Under the pieces are notes generated by a model, which saw nothing but the letters and a program-made list of their open reading frames with translations, was not told the origin of the DNA and searched no databases. From positions 1 through 26,008 of the forward strand of contig CABUZI010000010.1 of NCBI GenBank assembly GCA_902496005.1: a stretch of 26,008 nucleotides of DNA, given 5' to 3'. The position numbers were made by a program, and so were the translations under genes. This DNA comes from an uncultured Collinsella sp. (GTDB lineage: Bacteria; Actinomycetota; Coriobacteriia; Coriobacteriales; Coriobacteriaceae). Positions 1-7,312 of this stretch are shown piece by piece; within the stretch, counting starts at the first letter, position 1; every line of letters begins with the position of its first letter.

Positions 1-641
1 GCCATACCGAGTTCTTTAACATCACGCCTCATGTGCTTCCGTTTGTAGCCGGCCTAACGGTTTCGATGGAAGAGCAGGCGGCTGCCGATGAGAACTTCGA
101 CACGTCCTCGATTAACGCCATGAAGGTTGGTCTCATGGGGCCGCTTTCCGGCATCGGCGATTCGTTCTACTGGGGTACGTTCCGCGTGGTTGCCGCCGGC
201 ATTGGTATTGGCATCGCTTCGACGGGCAACCCGCTCGGCCCCATCGTGTACGCGCTCATCTACTCCGTGATTAACTTTGCAACGCGTATCGTCGCCGCCC
301 ATCTGGGTTACGACTTGGGAACCAAGTTTTTGCAGCAGTCTGAAGAGAACAACCTTATGTCTCGCATGACGCATGCTGCCGGTGTCCTCGGAATGACCGT
401 CATTGGCGCGATGATTGCGGCACAGGTCTCACTGTCCACTGCTTTAACCTTTGACGTGGGTGGTTCGGAAATTGTCCTGCAGGATCTGTTCGATTCGATC
501 TTCCCCGGCCTGCTGCCCTTGCTGGCAACGTTCGCTTGCGTTGCCCTCTATAAAAAGGGTGTCAAGACCATTTGGATTATTATTGGCATTTTCGCGATCT
601 GCATCATCGGAACGGGCTTGGGAGTGTTCGCGGCGGCGTAA
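1..641 (+). CDS. PTS mannose/fructose/sorbose-family EIID component (3' part)
   Basis: The 5' end lies outside the window. The open frame runs from base 3 and the visible 212 residues are the C-terminal two thirds or so of a protein that is normally about 270-300 aa. EIID and EIIC together form the membrane channel of mannose-class phosphotransferase systems, which import and phosphorylate hexoses or amino sugars. Family-typical stretches are seen: HTEFFNITPHVLPF, then TVSMEEQ, then the loop VGLMGPLSGIGDSFYWGT. Hydrophobic segments follow, the last at the extreme C-terminus (IWIIIGIFAICIIGTGLG). The partner EIIA, EIIB and EIIC genes would be expected just upstream, outside the window. Substrate cannot be told from EIID alone. 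The gene is closed by a terminator about 45 bp after the stop, so it is the last of its operon. Confidence 0.93.
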   Translation, partial: HTEFFNITPHVLPFVAGLTVSMEEQAAADENFDTSSINAMKVGLMGPLSGIGDSFYWGTFRVVAAGIGIGIASTGNPLGPIVYALIYSVINFATRIVAAHLGYDLGTKFLQQSEENNLMSRMTHAAGVLGMTVIGAMIAAQVSLSTALTFDVGGSEIVLQDLFDSIFPGLLPLLATFACVALYKKGVKTIWIIIGIFAICIIGTGLGVFAAA

Positions 642-686
642 AGTTGACTGCTATGCTCGCGCGTTGGATAACTAACTGACCGTTTG

Positions 687-723
687 AAAACGGGGTTCGG
701 CGTAAGGCCGGCCCCGTTTTTTG
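687..723 (+). terminator. Rho-independent terminator of the PTS operon
   Basis: The arms AAAACGGGG (687-695) and CCCCGTTTT (712-720) pair perfectly around a GC-rich loop, and the 3' arm runs into a T-rich tract. It lies 45 bp after the EIID stop codon. Confidence 0.9.
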
Positions 724-774
724 TTTGAGGGATTTTCCGACCGTTCAAAAAACCACGTTCGTCCATCACTCACG

Positions 775-1016
775 TATCTCTCAGCTCTCATTCGTCACTA
801 ATACGAGAGATAACTGAAAGACGAGAGATAAATACGAGAGATAACTGAGCAGCAAAGAGAGAAGCAATCATGGTATTGTCTCAATACTGATTGTTCTACC
901 AGCAAAAACATGTTTAAATGAAACAGATGGCAGACATCTTTTCTTTCATCTCTCACTTATCTCTAATATGAGAGATAGCAGAAAGATGAGAGATAATTAC
1001 GAGAGATAACTGAGAG
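775..1016. repeat. Array of GAGAGATA repeats, probable regulator-binding region
   Basis: The gap between the PTS terminator and the AlbA_2 gene holds many copies of an octamer GAGAGATA, often as ACGAGAGATAACTGA. Plus-strand copies start at 805, 823, 836, 970, 988 and 1001. Inverted copies (TATCTCTC or ATCTCTCA) lie at about 775-782, 948-955 and 957-964. Spacing within each cluster is 18 then 13 bp. The clusters are two copies of one 49-bp block, 801-849 and 966-1014, that match at 44 of 49 positions. The pair at 958-964 and 971-977 also forms a dyad, TATCTCT-N6-AGAGATA. Inference: this is an operator array for a DNA-binding protein, most simply the AlbA_2 regulator encoded next to it. The copies are too few and too diverged to be a CRISPR array. 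Confidence 0.75.
891..919 (+). promoter_or_regulatory. Possible promoter between the two repeat blocks
   Basis: A weak sigma-70-like pair is seen: TTGTTC (891-896), 17 bp, TTAAAT (914-919). It lies between the two 49-bp repeat blocks, where a regulator bound to both could loop over or block it. Neither box is a strong match and there is no other support. Confidence 0.25.
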
Positions 1017-1071
1017 ACGAAGGAAATCTATTCGCGGCATTCTCCGCCGGGTCGAGCGAAAGGACATGCAG

Positions 1072-2547
1072 ATGAACGAAAACGAGCTGACCGGTCTGCT
1101 CGAGTCTTTAAGGCGCATGGGCTCGGACGATCTTAACGTCGAGGTCAAGGAGAGCGCCACGACGCTTTCCCGCGACGTATGGGAAACGGTTAGCGCATTC
1201 GCGAATACCGCTGGCGGAATTATCGTGCTCGGCGTGAGCGAGCGCGCGGGCTTTGTCCCGGTTGAGAACTTTGAGACCGAGAAGGTGCTCAACCAATTCG
1301 TAGCGGGCATGGGTGATGCCGGCGGTCGCGGAAAACTGGCCAATCCGCCCAAATACACCATTGAACGCGTGGAGCTCCAGGGTACCGTGGTTCTGGTCAT
1401 CACGATTGAGGAGCTCGACCCGTCGAGCAAGCCCTGCTATGTAATAGAGCGCGGTGCTCAAGGCGGCAGCTACAAACGCATCGATGACAAAGATGTTCCG
1501 CTTTCGTCGACTGAGGTCCTGTCCTTGTCATCGTATGAACGGACGAGCCCCAGTGATCGCGATGCAGTGCCCGGCGCGGTCGCAGGCGATCTTGACGAGG
1601 CCCTGGTCGACCGCACGATAGAGCGTGCTTTCTCGCTGACACCTCGTGCAATGCGCGGCGCGCCGGACAAGAAAACGAAGCTGGAGCGCCTGAATTTCCT
1701 CGACTCCCAGGGCAATGTTACTAAGGCCGGGCTCCTGGCCGCGGGTGCCTATCCCCAACAGTTCTATCCCAAGCTCTTTATCGATGTGGCGGTCTATGCC
1801 GGAACGCAGAAGAGCGCGGCGGGGCCGTTGAGGTTCATGGACCGTACGATCTGCGAGGGAACATTGGGCGAAATGATCTCGGATGCCGTCGCGGCAATCG
1901 CCAAGAATTTGCGGCGAACCTCGACGATCCAAGGCGTCTCGCGTGTCGACTCGCTGGAGATTCCCGAGGAGGTCCTGCGCGAGGCAATCGCCAACGCCGT
2001 AATCCACCGAGAATACGGAGATCGGTTCTGTGGGCAGTCGATCGCCGTTGACGTCTTTGATGACCGTATCGAGGTGACGAACCCCGGCGGCCTATACGGA
2101 GGAAAGACTCGCGAGAACCTGTTTGACGGCAGCTCCCGATGTCGCAATGCGACGCTTGTGAAGCTCATGTCGCTTGTCCCATTGCCCGACGGTGCGGGCT
2201 CTCCTGCCGAAGGCAACGGGTCGGGCATTCCAATGATGCTCGATGCCATGCGTGCGCAAGGTCTGGCCGAGCCATTGTTTTGCCCGGGTTTCGACCGGTT
2301 TAAGGTTATCCTTTACCGCTCAAAGGTTGAGCAGGTCGATCATGGCGGGGACTTGATCATGGCGGCCCTTAAGCGCTATGACGAGTTGGGAACGCGCGAG
2401 CTGGCAGAATGCACGGGACTCACCGTCTCCCAGGTTAGGGCACGCGTCAATGCGCTCATCTCACAGGGCGAGCTTGAACCTACGGCGTCGGCGACAAGCC
2501 GCAACCGTAAATATCGACTGTCGGAGCGCGCAGAGCAGCTGCACTAG
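1072..2547 (+). CDS. AlbA_2 (Schlafen-type) DNA-binding protein with ATPase-like domain and C-terminal winged helix
   Basis: The protein is 491 aa and belongs to the COG2865-like predicted regulators. Residues about 20-150 form an AlbA_2 domain: the VEVKES motif, then VSAFANTAGGIIVLGV, which is the family's NTxGG core. Residues about 290-400 resemble a GHKL ATP-binding (HATPase_c_4) module, with the N-box-like EAIANAVIHREYGD, then VTNPGGLY and GNGSGIPMML. Residues about 430-491 look like a winged helix (TRELAECTGLTVSQVRARVN). There is no signal peptide or membrane segment, so it should be cytosolic. Start choice: AAGGA at 1060-1064 is correctly spaced for ATG 1072 and too close for ATG 1066. 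The target genes and ligand are not known for this family in general. The repeat array just upstream suggests autoregulation (inference). Confidence 0.85.
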   Translation: MNENELTGLLESLRRMGSDDLNVEVKESATTLSRDVWETVSAFANTAGGIIVLGVSERAGFVPVENFETEKVLNQFVAGMGDAGGRGKLANPPKYTIERVELQGTVVLVITIEELDPSSKPCYVIERGAQGGSYKRIDDKDVPLSSTEVLSLSSYERTSPSDRDAVPGAVAGDLDEALVDRTIERAFSLTPRAMRGAPDKKTKLERLNFLDSQGNVTKAGLLAAGAYPQQFYPKLFIDVAVYAGTQKSAAGPLRFMDRTICEGTLGEMISDAVAAIAKNLRRTSTIQGVSRVDSLEIPEEVLREAIANAVIHREYGDRFCGQSIAVDVFDDRIEVTNPGGLYGGKTRENLFDGSSRCRNATLVKLMSLVPLPDGAGSPAEGNGSGIPMMLDAMRAQGLAEPLFCPGFDRFKVILYRSKVEQVDHGGDLIMAALKRYDELGTRELAECTGLTVSQVRARVNALISQGELEPTASATSRNRKYRLSERAEQLH

Positions 2548-2611
2548 CGGCCCCCGCGCCCCGCATCCCGCCATTTCACGCGCCGCACATCGAAACCTGC
2601 AGCAAAGCAGT

Positions 2612-2617
2612 TACAAT
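2612..2617 (+). promoter_or_regulatory. Predicted -10 box (TACAAT) for the PilZ operon
   Basis: TACAAT lies about 60 bp upstream of the PilZ start and is followed by AGCCCAATG. The same ATAGCCCAATG context follows the predicted pheS -10 region. No good -35 box is visible. Confidence 0.35.
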
Positions 2618-2675
2618 AGCCCAATGTGCATCGCGCACGACGATGATATCGGCGCCCGCGACTGGGGGAGAATAC

Positions 2676-3341
2676 ATGGCAGAGCAACAGATAACGCCGG
2701 GGACTAAGCTTCAGGTGGCATTCGACGTGCCCATGGGCCAAAAAACCGACTTCAACATGCTCGCCACGTACAAAGAGAACCTGGACGAGGCGTACTTTCT
2801 TATGAGCGCGCCCATGCTCACCGGCAAGCCGCTCATCATGGACGAAAACCAAAAGCTGCTGCTGCAATACAAAGTGGGCGAGGAGACGTTCGTGCTCGCC
2901 GGCTACCCCGAGGCAGTCGAGAAAAAGGGCATCCGCACCTACTGGAAAATGCGCAAAGTCGCCGAGCAGCGCACCTTCGTTAAGCGCCGCGACGAGCGTT
3001 TTAAGATCGCCATGCGCCTGACCTACCAGCGCGACAACGCGCCGACCCACGAGCCCGAGGACGCCATGACCATCGACGTCTCGGCCGGCGGTCTGGCTAT
3101 CTACCTTAACGATTACCCCGACGTGGGCGAGGCCCTGGCCGTGCAAATGCCCACGATCCGTCTGCAGGGCGAGCGGCACGAGCTGCCAGAGCAGCTGGGC
3201 ATCGTGTGCTGGGTGCGCCGCGCGCCCAAGGGCAGCCTGTACCGCAACGTCTGCGGCCTGCAGTTCCGCTACGCCGACGACATGGAGCGCGAGCTCGTCA
3301 AAGAATACGTCGGCTACATTCGCACCAAATATAAGATCTGA
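2676..3341 (+). CDS. PilZ-domain protein, YcgR-like c-di-GMP receptor
   Basis: The protein is 221 aa and soluble. The N-terminal half (about 1-100) looks like the beta-rich YcgR-type partner domain. The C-terminal half carries the PilZ c-di-GMP signature: the RxxxR motif is R104-R108 within KRRDERFKI, and D134, S136 and G139 within DVSAGG make the D/NxSxxG motif. Both binding motifs are intact, so it should bind c-di-GMP. Start choice: GGGGGAG (2664-2670) sits 5 bp before ATG 2676. An in-frame ATG at 2643 has no ribosome site. The gene ends 5 bp before the next one and is probably co-translated with it. No cyclase or phosphodiesterase gene is in the window. Since neighbouring genes encode exported and membrane-anchored proteins rather than flagellar parts, control of surface structures is a reasonable guess. 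Confidence 0.88.
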   Translation: MAEQQITPGTKLQVAFDVPMGQKTDFNMLATYKENLDEAYFLMSAPMLTGKPLIMDENQKLLLQYKVGEETFVLAGYPEAVEKKGIRTYWKMRKVAEQRTFVKRRDERFKIAMRLTYQRDNAPTHEPEDAMTIDVSAGGLAIYLNDYPDVGEALAVQMPTIRLQGERHELPEQLGIVCWVRRAPKGSLYRNVCGLQFRYADDMERELVKEYVGYIRTKYKI

Positions 3342-3346
3342 TCGCC

Positions 3347-4468
3347 ATGGCTATGTTCAAGCGTAACAACAACAAAGATCAAGCTGCCGAGGATTTGGAC
3401 GAGGACACGTCGCAGAACGCGCCCGGCACCAATGCCGAGGATGCGCCCGGCGAGGACTCCGCGCCCGAGCAGGCTCCCACCTCCCGCAAGCGCTTCGGCA
3501 AACCCAAACGCAAGCCCAAGCGCAACCTGCGCGGCGTGGTGCGCATCGAGGAGCTGGAGCAGGCGCTGGCCGACCAGGACCTCGACGACATCGACCCTGA
3601 CGCGGTCGTGTCCATGTATATGCCCAAGCGCCGCATGGAGCGCATCGGCGCGGCGCTGCTGCGCATGGACAAGCTGCAAAAGGCCCTCGTGGTGCTGGCG
3701 CTTGCCTTTGGCGTGCTGTTCGCCCTGTCGTTTATGCAGGAAAACATGGGTAACTTCACCATCAACCTCAACCGCCTGGAGCTGTTCCGCCGCGGCGTGG
3801 CCATTGCCGACAACGGCGACTTTAACAACGCCACCGCGCGCCTGGCCGCCGACGCCTTGGATAACGGCACCAATATCGCTGCCGAGGACCTGCCCGACAA
3901 CCTGGACGATATCGACGGTAGCCACAACGGCAAGAACTACGTGGCGTACACCTTCTATATCCGCAACGCCGGCAAGACCGATCTGGGCTACAGCGCCAAG
4001 CTCAAGGTGGTCAGCGCCAGCAAGGGCGTGGAGAAGGCGGCGCGCGTGAGGCTGTATCGCAACGGCGAGCCCACCACCTACGCGGCTGCCGCGACCGACG
4101 GCAACCCCGAGCCCAACACCGAGCCGTTTGCGTCCAAGGACGTGGTGACGACCATCAGTCACAAGAACTTCCGCGTGGGCGATGTGGACAAGTACACCGT
4201 GGTCATTTGGCTGGACGGCGACGACCCGGAGTGCGTGGACAAGATCATCGGCGGCGCGGTGGAGTTTGGCTTTGACTTCGATTCGTCCGAGACCGACGAT
4301 TCGAGCCTGTTTGTTAAGTTCGTGCAGGATATTACCGACACTCTGACCGGCAACGACCCCATTAGCGCGAGCGGCAACGAGGCGCCCGATTACTACAAGG
4401 AACACAACGTGACCTGGAGTAACCGCCGCAACCAAAAGAACTCGCCCGCAGGGGACGGGGACAAGTAG
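3347..4468 (+). CDS. Membrane-anchored protein with TasA/camelysin-like ectodomain
   Basis: The protein is 373 aa. Residues 1-109 are charged and low in complexity (acidic, then a Lys/Arg-rich stretch) and should be cytoplasmic. One membrane segment is at about 110-131 (LQKALVVLALAFGVLFALSF). The rest would face outside. The outer part reads like a beta-sandwich (NYVAYTFYIRNAGKTDLGYS) and contains YTVVIWLDGDDPEC. The tandem exported protein at 6285 has the matching stretch KIVIWMEGTDSDC, so the two ectodomains are probably related. Unlike that protein, this one keeps a long cytoplasmic tail and has no SipW-type cleavage signal. It follows the PilZ gene by 5 bp with no clear ribosome site of its own, which suggests translational coupling. 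A strong terminator follows. A role as a c-di-GMP-linked surface anchor or regulator is inference; the family name is not certain. Confidence 0.75.
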   Translation: MAMFKRNNNKDQAAEDLDEDTSQNAPGTNAEDAPGEDSAPEQAPTSRKRFGKPKRKPKRNLRGVVRIEELEQALADQDLDDIDPDAVVSMYMPKRRMERIGAALLRMDKLQKALVVLALAFGVLFALSFMQENMGNFTINLNRLELFRRGVAIADNGDFNNATARLAADALDNGTNIAAEDLPDNLDDIDGSHNGKNYVAYTFYIRNAGKTDLGYSAKLKVVSASKGVEKAARVRLYRNGEPTTYAAAATDGNPEPNTEPFASKDVVTTISHKNFRVGDVDKYTVVIWLDGDDPECVDKIIGGAVEFGFDFDSSETDDSSLFVKFVQDITDTLTGNDPISASGNEAPDYYKEHNVTWSNRRNQKNSPAGDGDK

Positions 4469-4475
4469 AACGAAC

Positions 4476-4515
4476 AAGCGCCGGGCCGGGATTGATTTCC
4501 CGGCCCGGCGCTTTT
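4476..4515 (+). terminator. Strong terminator, PilZ operon
   Basis: A perfect 16-bp stem pairs 4476-4491 (AAGCGCCGGGCCGGGA) with 4498-4513, with a 6-base loop and TTTT after it. It lies between two converging genes and may also stop transcription from the minus-strand gene at 4525-5034. Confidence 0.92.
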
Positions 4516-4524
4516 GGTGACGGC

Positions 4525-5034
4525 TTATGCCGAGGTTTTGCCGTCGGAGGCGGTGGCGGCTGAGGCGCCGTCCAGCAAGAACAACCGCAGCGCGAACTTG
4601 ATCGCGTAGCCTGGCTTGACCTGGGCCGTGTCACCCATGCGCTCGTCCAGGTCACTACAGTAGGCATAGAGGTCGCGGATCAGATCCGCGCCCGAGAGCG
4701 TGAACATGTAGCCCGTGTCCGAAAGCGCGTTGGGTGCCGCTGGCAGCCCCGCAGCTTGGCAAAAGCTCGCAAGGTCGGGGCCCATGACGGCCTCGTAGTC
4801 AATCGCGGCGCCACGGTCCCGTGCGGCCTGCTCCTGCTTGCGGGTGTACGACAATGCCGCCGCCAGTACAAAGCTGGGCGTGGGCGCATTGACGTCGTCG
4901 GTGGTGGCGACGAGCTTACCGGCCGCTTGCGTGACCAGCCAAGCGACTTCGCGCTGGCAACGAACGGCCTTGCGCGTCACCGGCTTAATCGATCCGGTGG
5001 AAACGCTTCCCTTGGGTTGATTGGCGGCAGGCAT
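4525..5034 (-). CDS. Conserved-looking hypothetical protein, 169 aa
   Basis: I do not recognise this family. Start choice: on the minus strand GGGAGGG lies just before ATG at 5034. An upstream in-frame TTG overlaps that ribosome site and is unlikely. The protein has no signal peptide or membrane segment. The first 25 residues are Pro/Ser/Gly-rich and polar. The rest looks alpha-helical (CQREVAWLVTQAAGKLVA, SGADLIRDLYAYCSDLDERM, AIKFALRLFLLDG). Codon use fits a real gene, with G or C at most third positions. It converges on the PilZ operon and diverges from the two exported-protein genes, so it may belong to the same surface-related cluster, but nothing in the sequence shows its function. Confidence 0.7.
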   Translation of the reverse strand: MPAANQPKGSVSTGSIKPVTRKAVRCQREVAWLVTQAAGKLVATTDDVNAPTPSFVLAAALSYTRKQEQAARDRGAAIDYEAVMGPDLASFCQAAGLPAAPNALSDTGYMFTLSGADLIRDLYAYCSDLDERMGDTAQVKPGYAIKFALRLFLLDGASAATASDGKTSA

Positions 5035-5431
5035 GGGCCCTCCCAACAAATAGCCCGTTTAGCAGGCAAAAATGACACGTGCCACACCAGTATAGCGAGT
5101 GGGGAAGGGCTAGGGCGAAGCGCGGCGGAGGGCGAATGTATGCGATGGCGTGGCACTGCGGTCGCAAGGCTTAAGAGGGACTTACGGCTTTGCGGGAGAG
5201 AGATCAAATAAGGTAAACGATGTTCGCATAGCACCACATATAGTCCGAGGTAGACCTATGAATCTGCCGGAATGTAGGCTGCCGAAAACTCATAAGGAAA
5301 TCGTAAGAATTATGGTATTCTCAATTCCATGTCTAAAGGATGGGCAAGCAACATCCAACACGAAAGCGCGGGCTCCCCTTCCAGGCTTCTCGAGGGTCAT
5401 CTGGGATGAATGGGGAAAGAAAGGGGTCCGT
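5035..5431. other. Divergent intergenic region with two candidate promoters
   Basis: This 397-bp gap lies between the minus-strand 169-aa gene and the first exported-protein gene. On the minus strand TATACT (5094-5089) is a candidate -10 for the 169-aa gene. On the plus strand an extended -10, TGGTATTCT (5313-5321), is followed by a leader of about 100 bases. I see no RNA gene, riboswitch or good coding frame in it. A long plus-strand open frame starts at 5150 but is only an upstream extension of the gene at 5432. Confidence 0.5.
5313..5321 (+). promoter_or_regulatory. Extended -10 promoter for the tandem exported-protein genes
   Basis: TG-G-TATTCT gives an extended -10 element, with a likely start of transcription near 5328, about 104 bases before the start codon. 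The surrounding 5200-5330 stretch is AT-rich compared with its neighbours. Confidence 0.45.
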
Positions 5432-6196
5432 ATGGATACCAAGGCATTAAAGAAGCAGATGGGCGCCGCCATCGCCATGGTCCTCGTGGCAGCCGTAGCC
5501 CTCGGCTCCGCCACGTTCGCATGGTTTGTTACGAACAATACTGTCAAGGCGAACACAAACACTATTTCCGCTCAGTCAAACGCTGCATTTATGACGATTA
5601 AGTACAATGCCACGGCTGTGGGTGTTGACGACACCGAGGCCACGGCGACTGATGACACGGACAAACCACTTTATCCTGCAACCTTCGGCGAGAACCCGAC
5701 TGTCGATGCACCTAAGGGAAAGTTTGCATATGGATATGGTCAGAAGGTGACCGCCGATGGATACATGTTGGATAAGGATGGCCTTAAGCTTGTGAAAGAT
5801 ACTGGTTCGCTGGATGATGCCGTTGCAGGTGAGTATGCAGTGAGAGAGGTCTTCAACATTTCTTCTCGTGGTCAAGATCTCGCGAACTTGAGGGTTAACA
5901 AGGTTACGGCGGGGGAGACCACGTCTAATTCTAAGCTCAACTCCGCTCTTCGCGTTCTTATTTACGTCGATGGGGCCCATTGGGAGGTTTACGACGTTAA
6001 CGGCAATTTCAAGTATGGTTCTGGAGATGCCGCGGGCGTTTTGGCCAACGCTGTAACTCATACTAACAATACGAAGGTTGAGCTTTACCTCTTCTATGAG
6101 GGTTCGGACGAGCAGATTTACACGAACAACCTGCCGCAGCTCACGTCCACGAAGAACATCACTGTTGAGTTCACGGCTGATCCTCAGAATAAGTAG
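5432..6196 (+). CDS. Exported protein with SipW-type signal peptide (TasA-like paralogue 1)
   Basis: The protein is 254 aa. The N-terminus has a basic start (MDTKALKKQ), a hydrophobic core (about 11-25) and the terminal motif SATFAWF (about 26-32). This is the layout of signals cut by SipW-type ER-like signal peptidases, as in Bacillus TasA and camelysin. The mature part (about 220 aa) is Thr/Asn/Asp-rich with no second membrane segment, as expected for a secreted or fibre-forming beta protein. The next gene is clearly a paralogue at the N-terminus (AVAL, AWF, NN, TISAQ shared), but the remainder is diverged. Start choice: ATG 5432 follows AAAGGGG and gives the signal peptide at once. The open frame continues upstream to 5150 without a signal. 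No sipW gene is in the window, so the peptidase must be encoded elsewhere. Confidence 0.85.
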   Translation: MDTKALKKQMGAAIAMVLVAAVALGSATFAWFVTNNTVKANTNTISAQSNAAFMTIKYNATAVGVDDTEATATDDTDKPLYPATFGENPTVDAPKGKFAYGYGQKVTADGYMLDKDGLKLVKDTGSLDDAVAGEYAVREVFNISSRGQDLANLRVNKVTAGETTSNSKLNSALRVLIYVDGAHWEVYDVNGNFKYGSGDAAGVLANAVTHTNNTKVELYLFYEGSDEQIYTNNLPQLTSTKNITVEFTADPQNK

Positions 6197-6226
6197 CATT
6201 GGATTGGCCGCGTTAGGTTGAAAATG

Positions 6227-6264
6227 AGGGCAGGCTCCCAGTCCGGGATTCTGCCCTATTTCTT
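6227..6264 (+). terminator. Intercistronic hairpin between the two exported-protein genes
   Basis: AGGGCAG (6227-6233) pairs with CTGCCCT (6251-6257), with a smaller inner stem TCCC/GGGA, followed by ATTTCTT. The T-run is broken, so it may be a partial terminator or an mRNA-stabilising hairpin. It lies 20 bp before the ribosome site of the second gene. Confidence 0.6.
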
Positions 6265-6284
6265 AACGAAGGGAGGCGACGGTT

Positions 6285-7229
6285 ATGCATGATTCGGTAA
6301 AGAAGCTCAAGATCCAGCTCATTGGGGCGGCATTGACCGTCGTCGTCTCGGCGGTGGCGCTTTCTGCGACCACATACGCGTGGTTTGCTGCGAACAATAG
6401 GGTTCACGCCAATTCGAGCACTATCTCCGCTCAGGCGAACGGCATGGTGCTGCAAATTGCTCAGGGCAAAAACGTTACCCATGACGGGTCGGATAAACAG
6501 ACCATTGCCAGCTCCGAGGGTCACGAAATCAGCCCTTCATCGACCAACGATGCGAAATCTTGGTTTGTGCCCAAAACCTGGAACGGCACGAATGTCTCTG
6601 GCTATCAGAAAGCCAGTGCGGACAACAGCGGTATGTACGCACTCAAGAGCGGTTCAGGCTCTTATTATGCTTTTGTTGCTGCGGACTACACGCTTTATAC
6701 CGTCACCAATACGGGTGTCGCGGATGTTTATCTAGACGGTACGAATCCTGTCACCATCAAAGCTTCTGACAACGCGACTCGGGAGTGGTTTGACAAGATT
6801 AAGGGCAGCCTGCGAGTCGGCATCGTTATTAATGACGAGCTTAAGGTTGTCTACGCTCCAGTTGAGCCTTCGACTGCCGAACATGGCAACGATGCCTCTT
6901 ATACGATCGGCTGGAGCTGTGTTGCTGCTGAAGGCACCGAGACCAAAGCGCCCGATTATGCTCATGTTTCCGGCGCGACCCTAGTTGACCAGAACGGTGG
7001 CGATTGGGCCGCCACCGGATCGGGCGGTTCTTATTCCAAGCCTGACGGAGCAAAACCGCAGGCCATCGCAAAGAACGTTGACTACAACGGCACGAACATG
7101 AAGATCGTCATCTGGATGGAAGGCACCGATTCCGACTGTCAAAACTGGTCCGAGCAGGGCAAGAACACCACTGCTCCGACCTTTGACGTAACGGTCAGCT
7201 TGGTCGGTATCGTGCCTGACGGCAAGTAA
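6285..7229 (+). CDS. Exported protein with SipW-type signal peptide (TasA-like paralogue 2)
   Basis: The protein is 314 aa. The signal has a basic start (MHDSVKKLK), a hydrophobic core (about 12-27) and SATTYAWFAANN (about 27-38), the SipW-type ending. Immediately after come residues shared with the upstream paralogue (NN.V.AN..TISAQ.N). Near the C-terminus KIVIWMEGTDSDC matches the VIWLDGDDPEC stretch of the membrane-anchored protein at 3347. The mature protein is rich in Ser, Thr, Asn and Gly and has two Cys residues near the C-terminal motif region and one mid-protein. Start choice: GGGAGG (about 6271-6276) lies 8 bp before ATG 6285. A strong terminator follows. Likely role: secreted surface or fibre protein, transcribed with its paralogue, possibly at a different level because of the hairpin between them. 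Confidence 0.85.
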   Translation: MHDSVKKLKIQLIGAALTVVVSAVALSATTYAWFAANNRVHANSSTISAQANGMVLQIAQGKNVTHDGSDKQTIASSEGHEISPSSTNDAKSWFVPKTWNGTNVSGYQKASADNSGMYALKSGSGSYYAFVAADYTLYTVTNTGVADVYLDGTNPVTIKASDNATREWFDKIKGSLRVGIVINDELKVVYAPVEPSTAEHGNDASYTIGWSCVAAEGTETKAPDYAHVSGATLVDQNGGDWAATGSGGSYSKPDGAKPQAIAKNVDYNGTNMKIVIWMEGTDSDCQNWSEQGKNTTAPTFDVTVSLVGIVPDGK

Positions 7230-7252
7230 TTTGAAGTTTTCGATAGCTAAAT

Positions 7253-7292
7253 AACGAGGGCCAGTTCTGGATTGAACTGGCCCTCGTTTTCT
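7253..7292 (+). terminator. Terminator of the exported-protein operon
   Basis: A perfect 15-bp stem pairs 7253-7267 (AACGAGGGCCAGTTC) with 7274-7288, loop TGGATT, followed by a T-rich tract. Confidence 0.93.
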
Positions 7293-7312
7293 TTATGCTA
7301 AAAGCAGTTTAA

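Noticed and set aside
775..1016. CRISPR array
   Set aside because: Spacings are 18 and 13 bp, the units are short and occur in both orientations, and no cas gene is nearby.
3314..4477. A 387-codon minus-strand frame opposite the membrane-anchored protein gene
   Set aside because: It covers the sense gene almost exactly, has no ribosome site and yields a Val/Gly/His-rich product typical of antisense frames in GC-rich DNA.
5150..5431. N-terminal extension of the first exported protein
   Set aside because: The frame is open, but it would bury the signal peptide about 94 residues in and has no ribosome site at its start. ATG 5432 has one.
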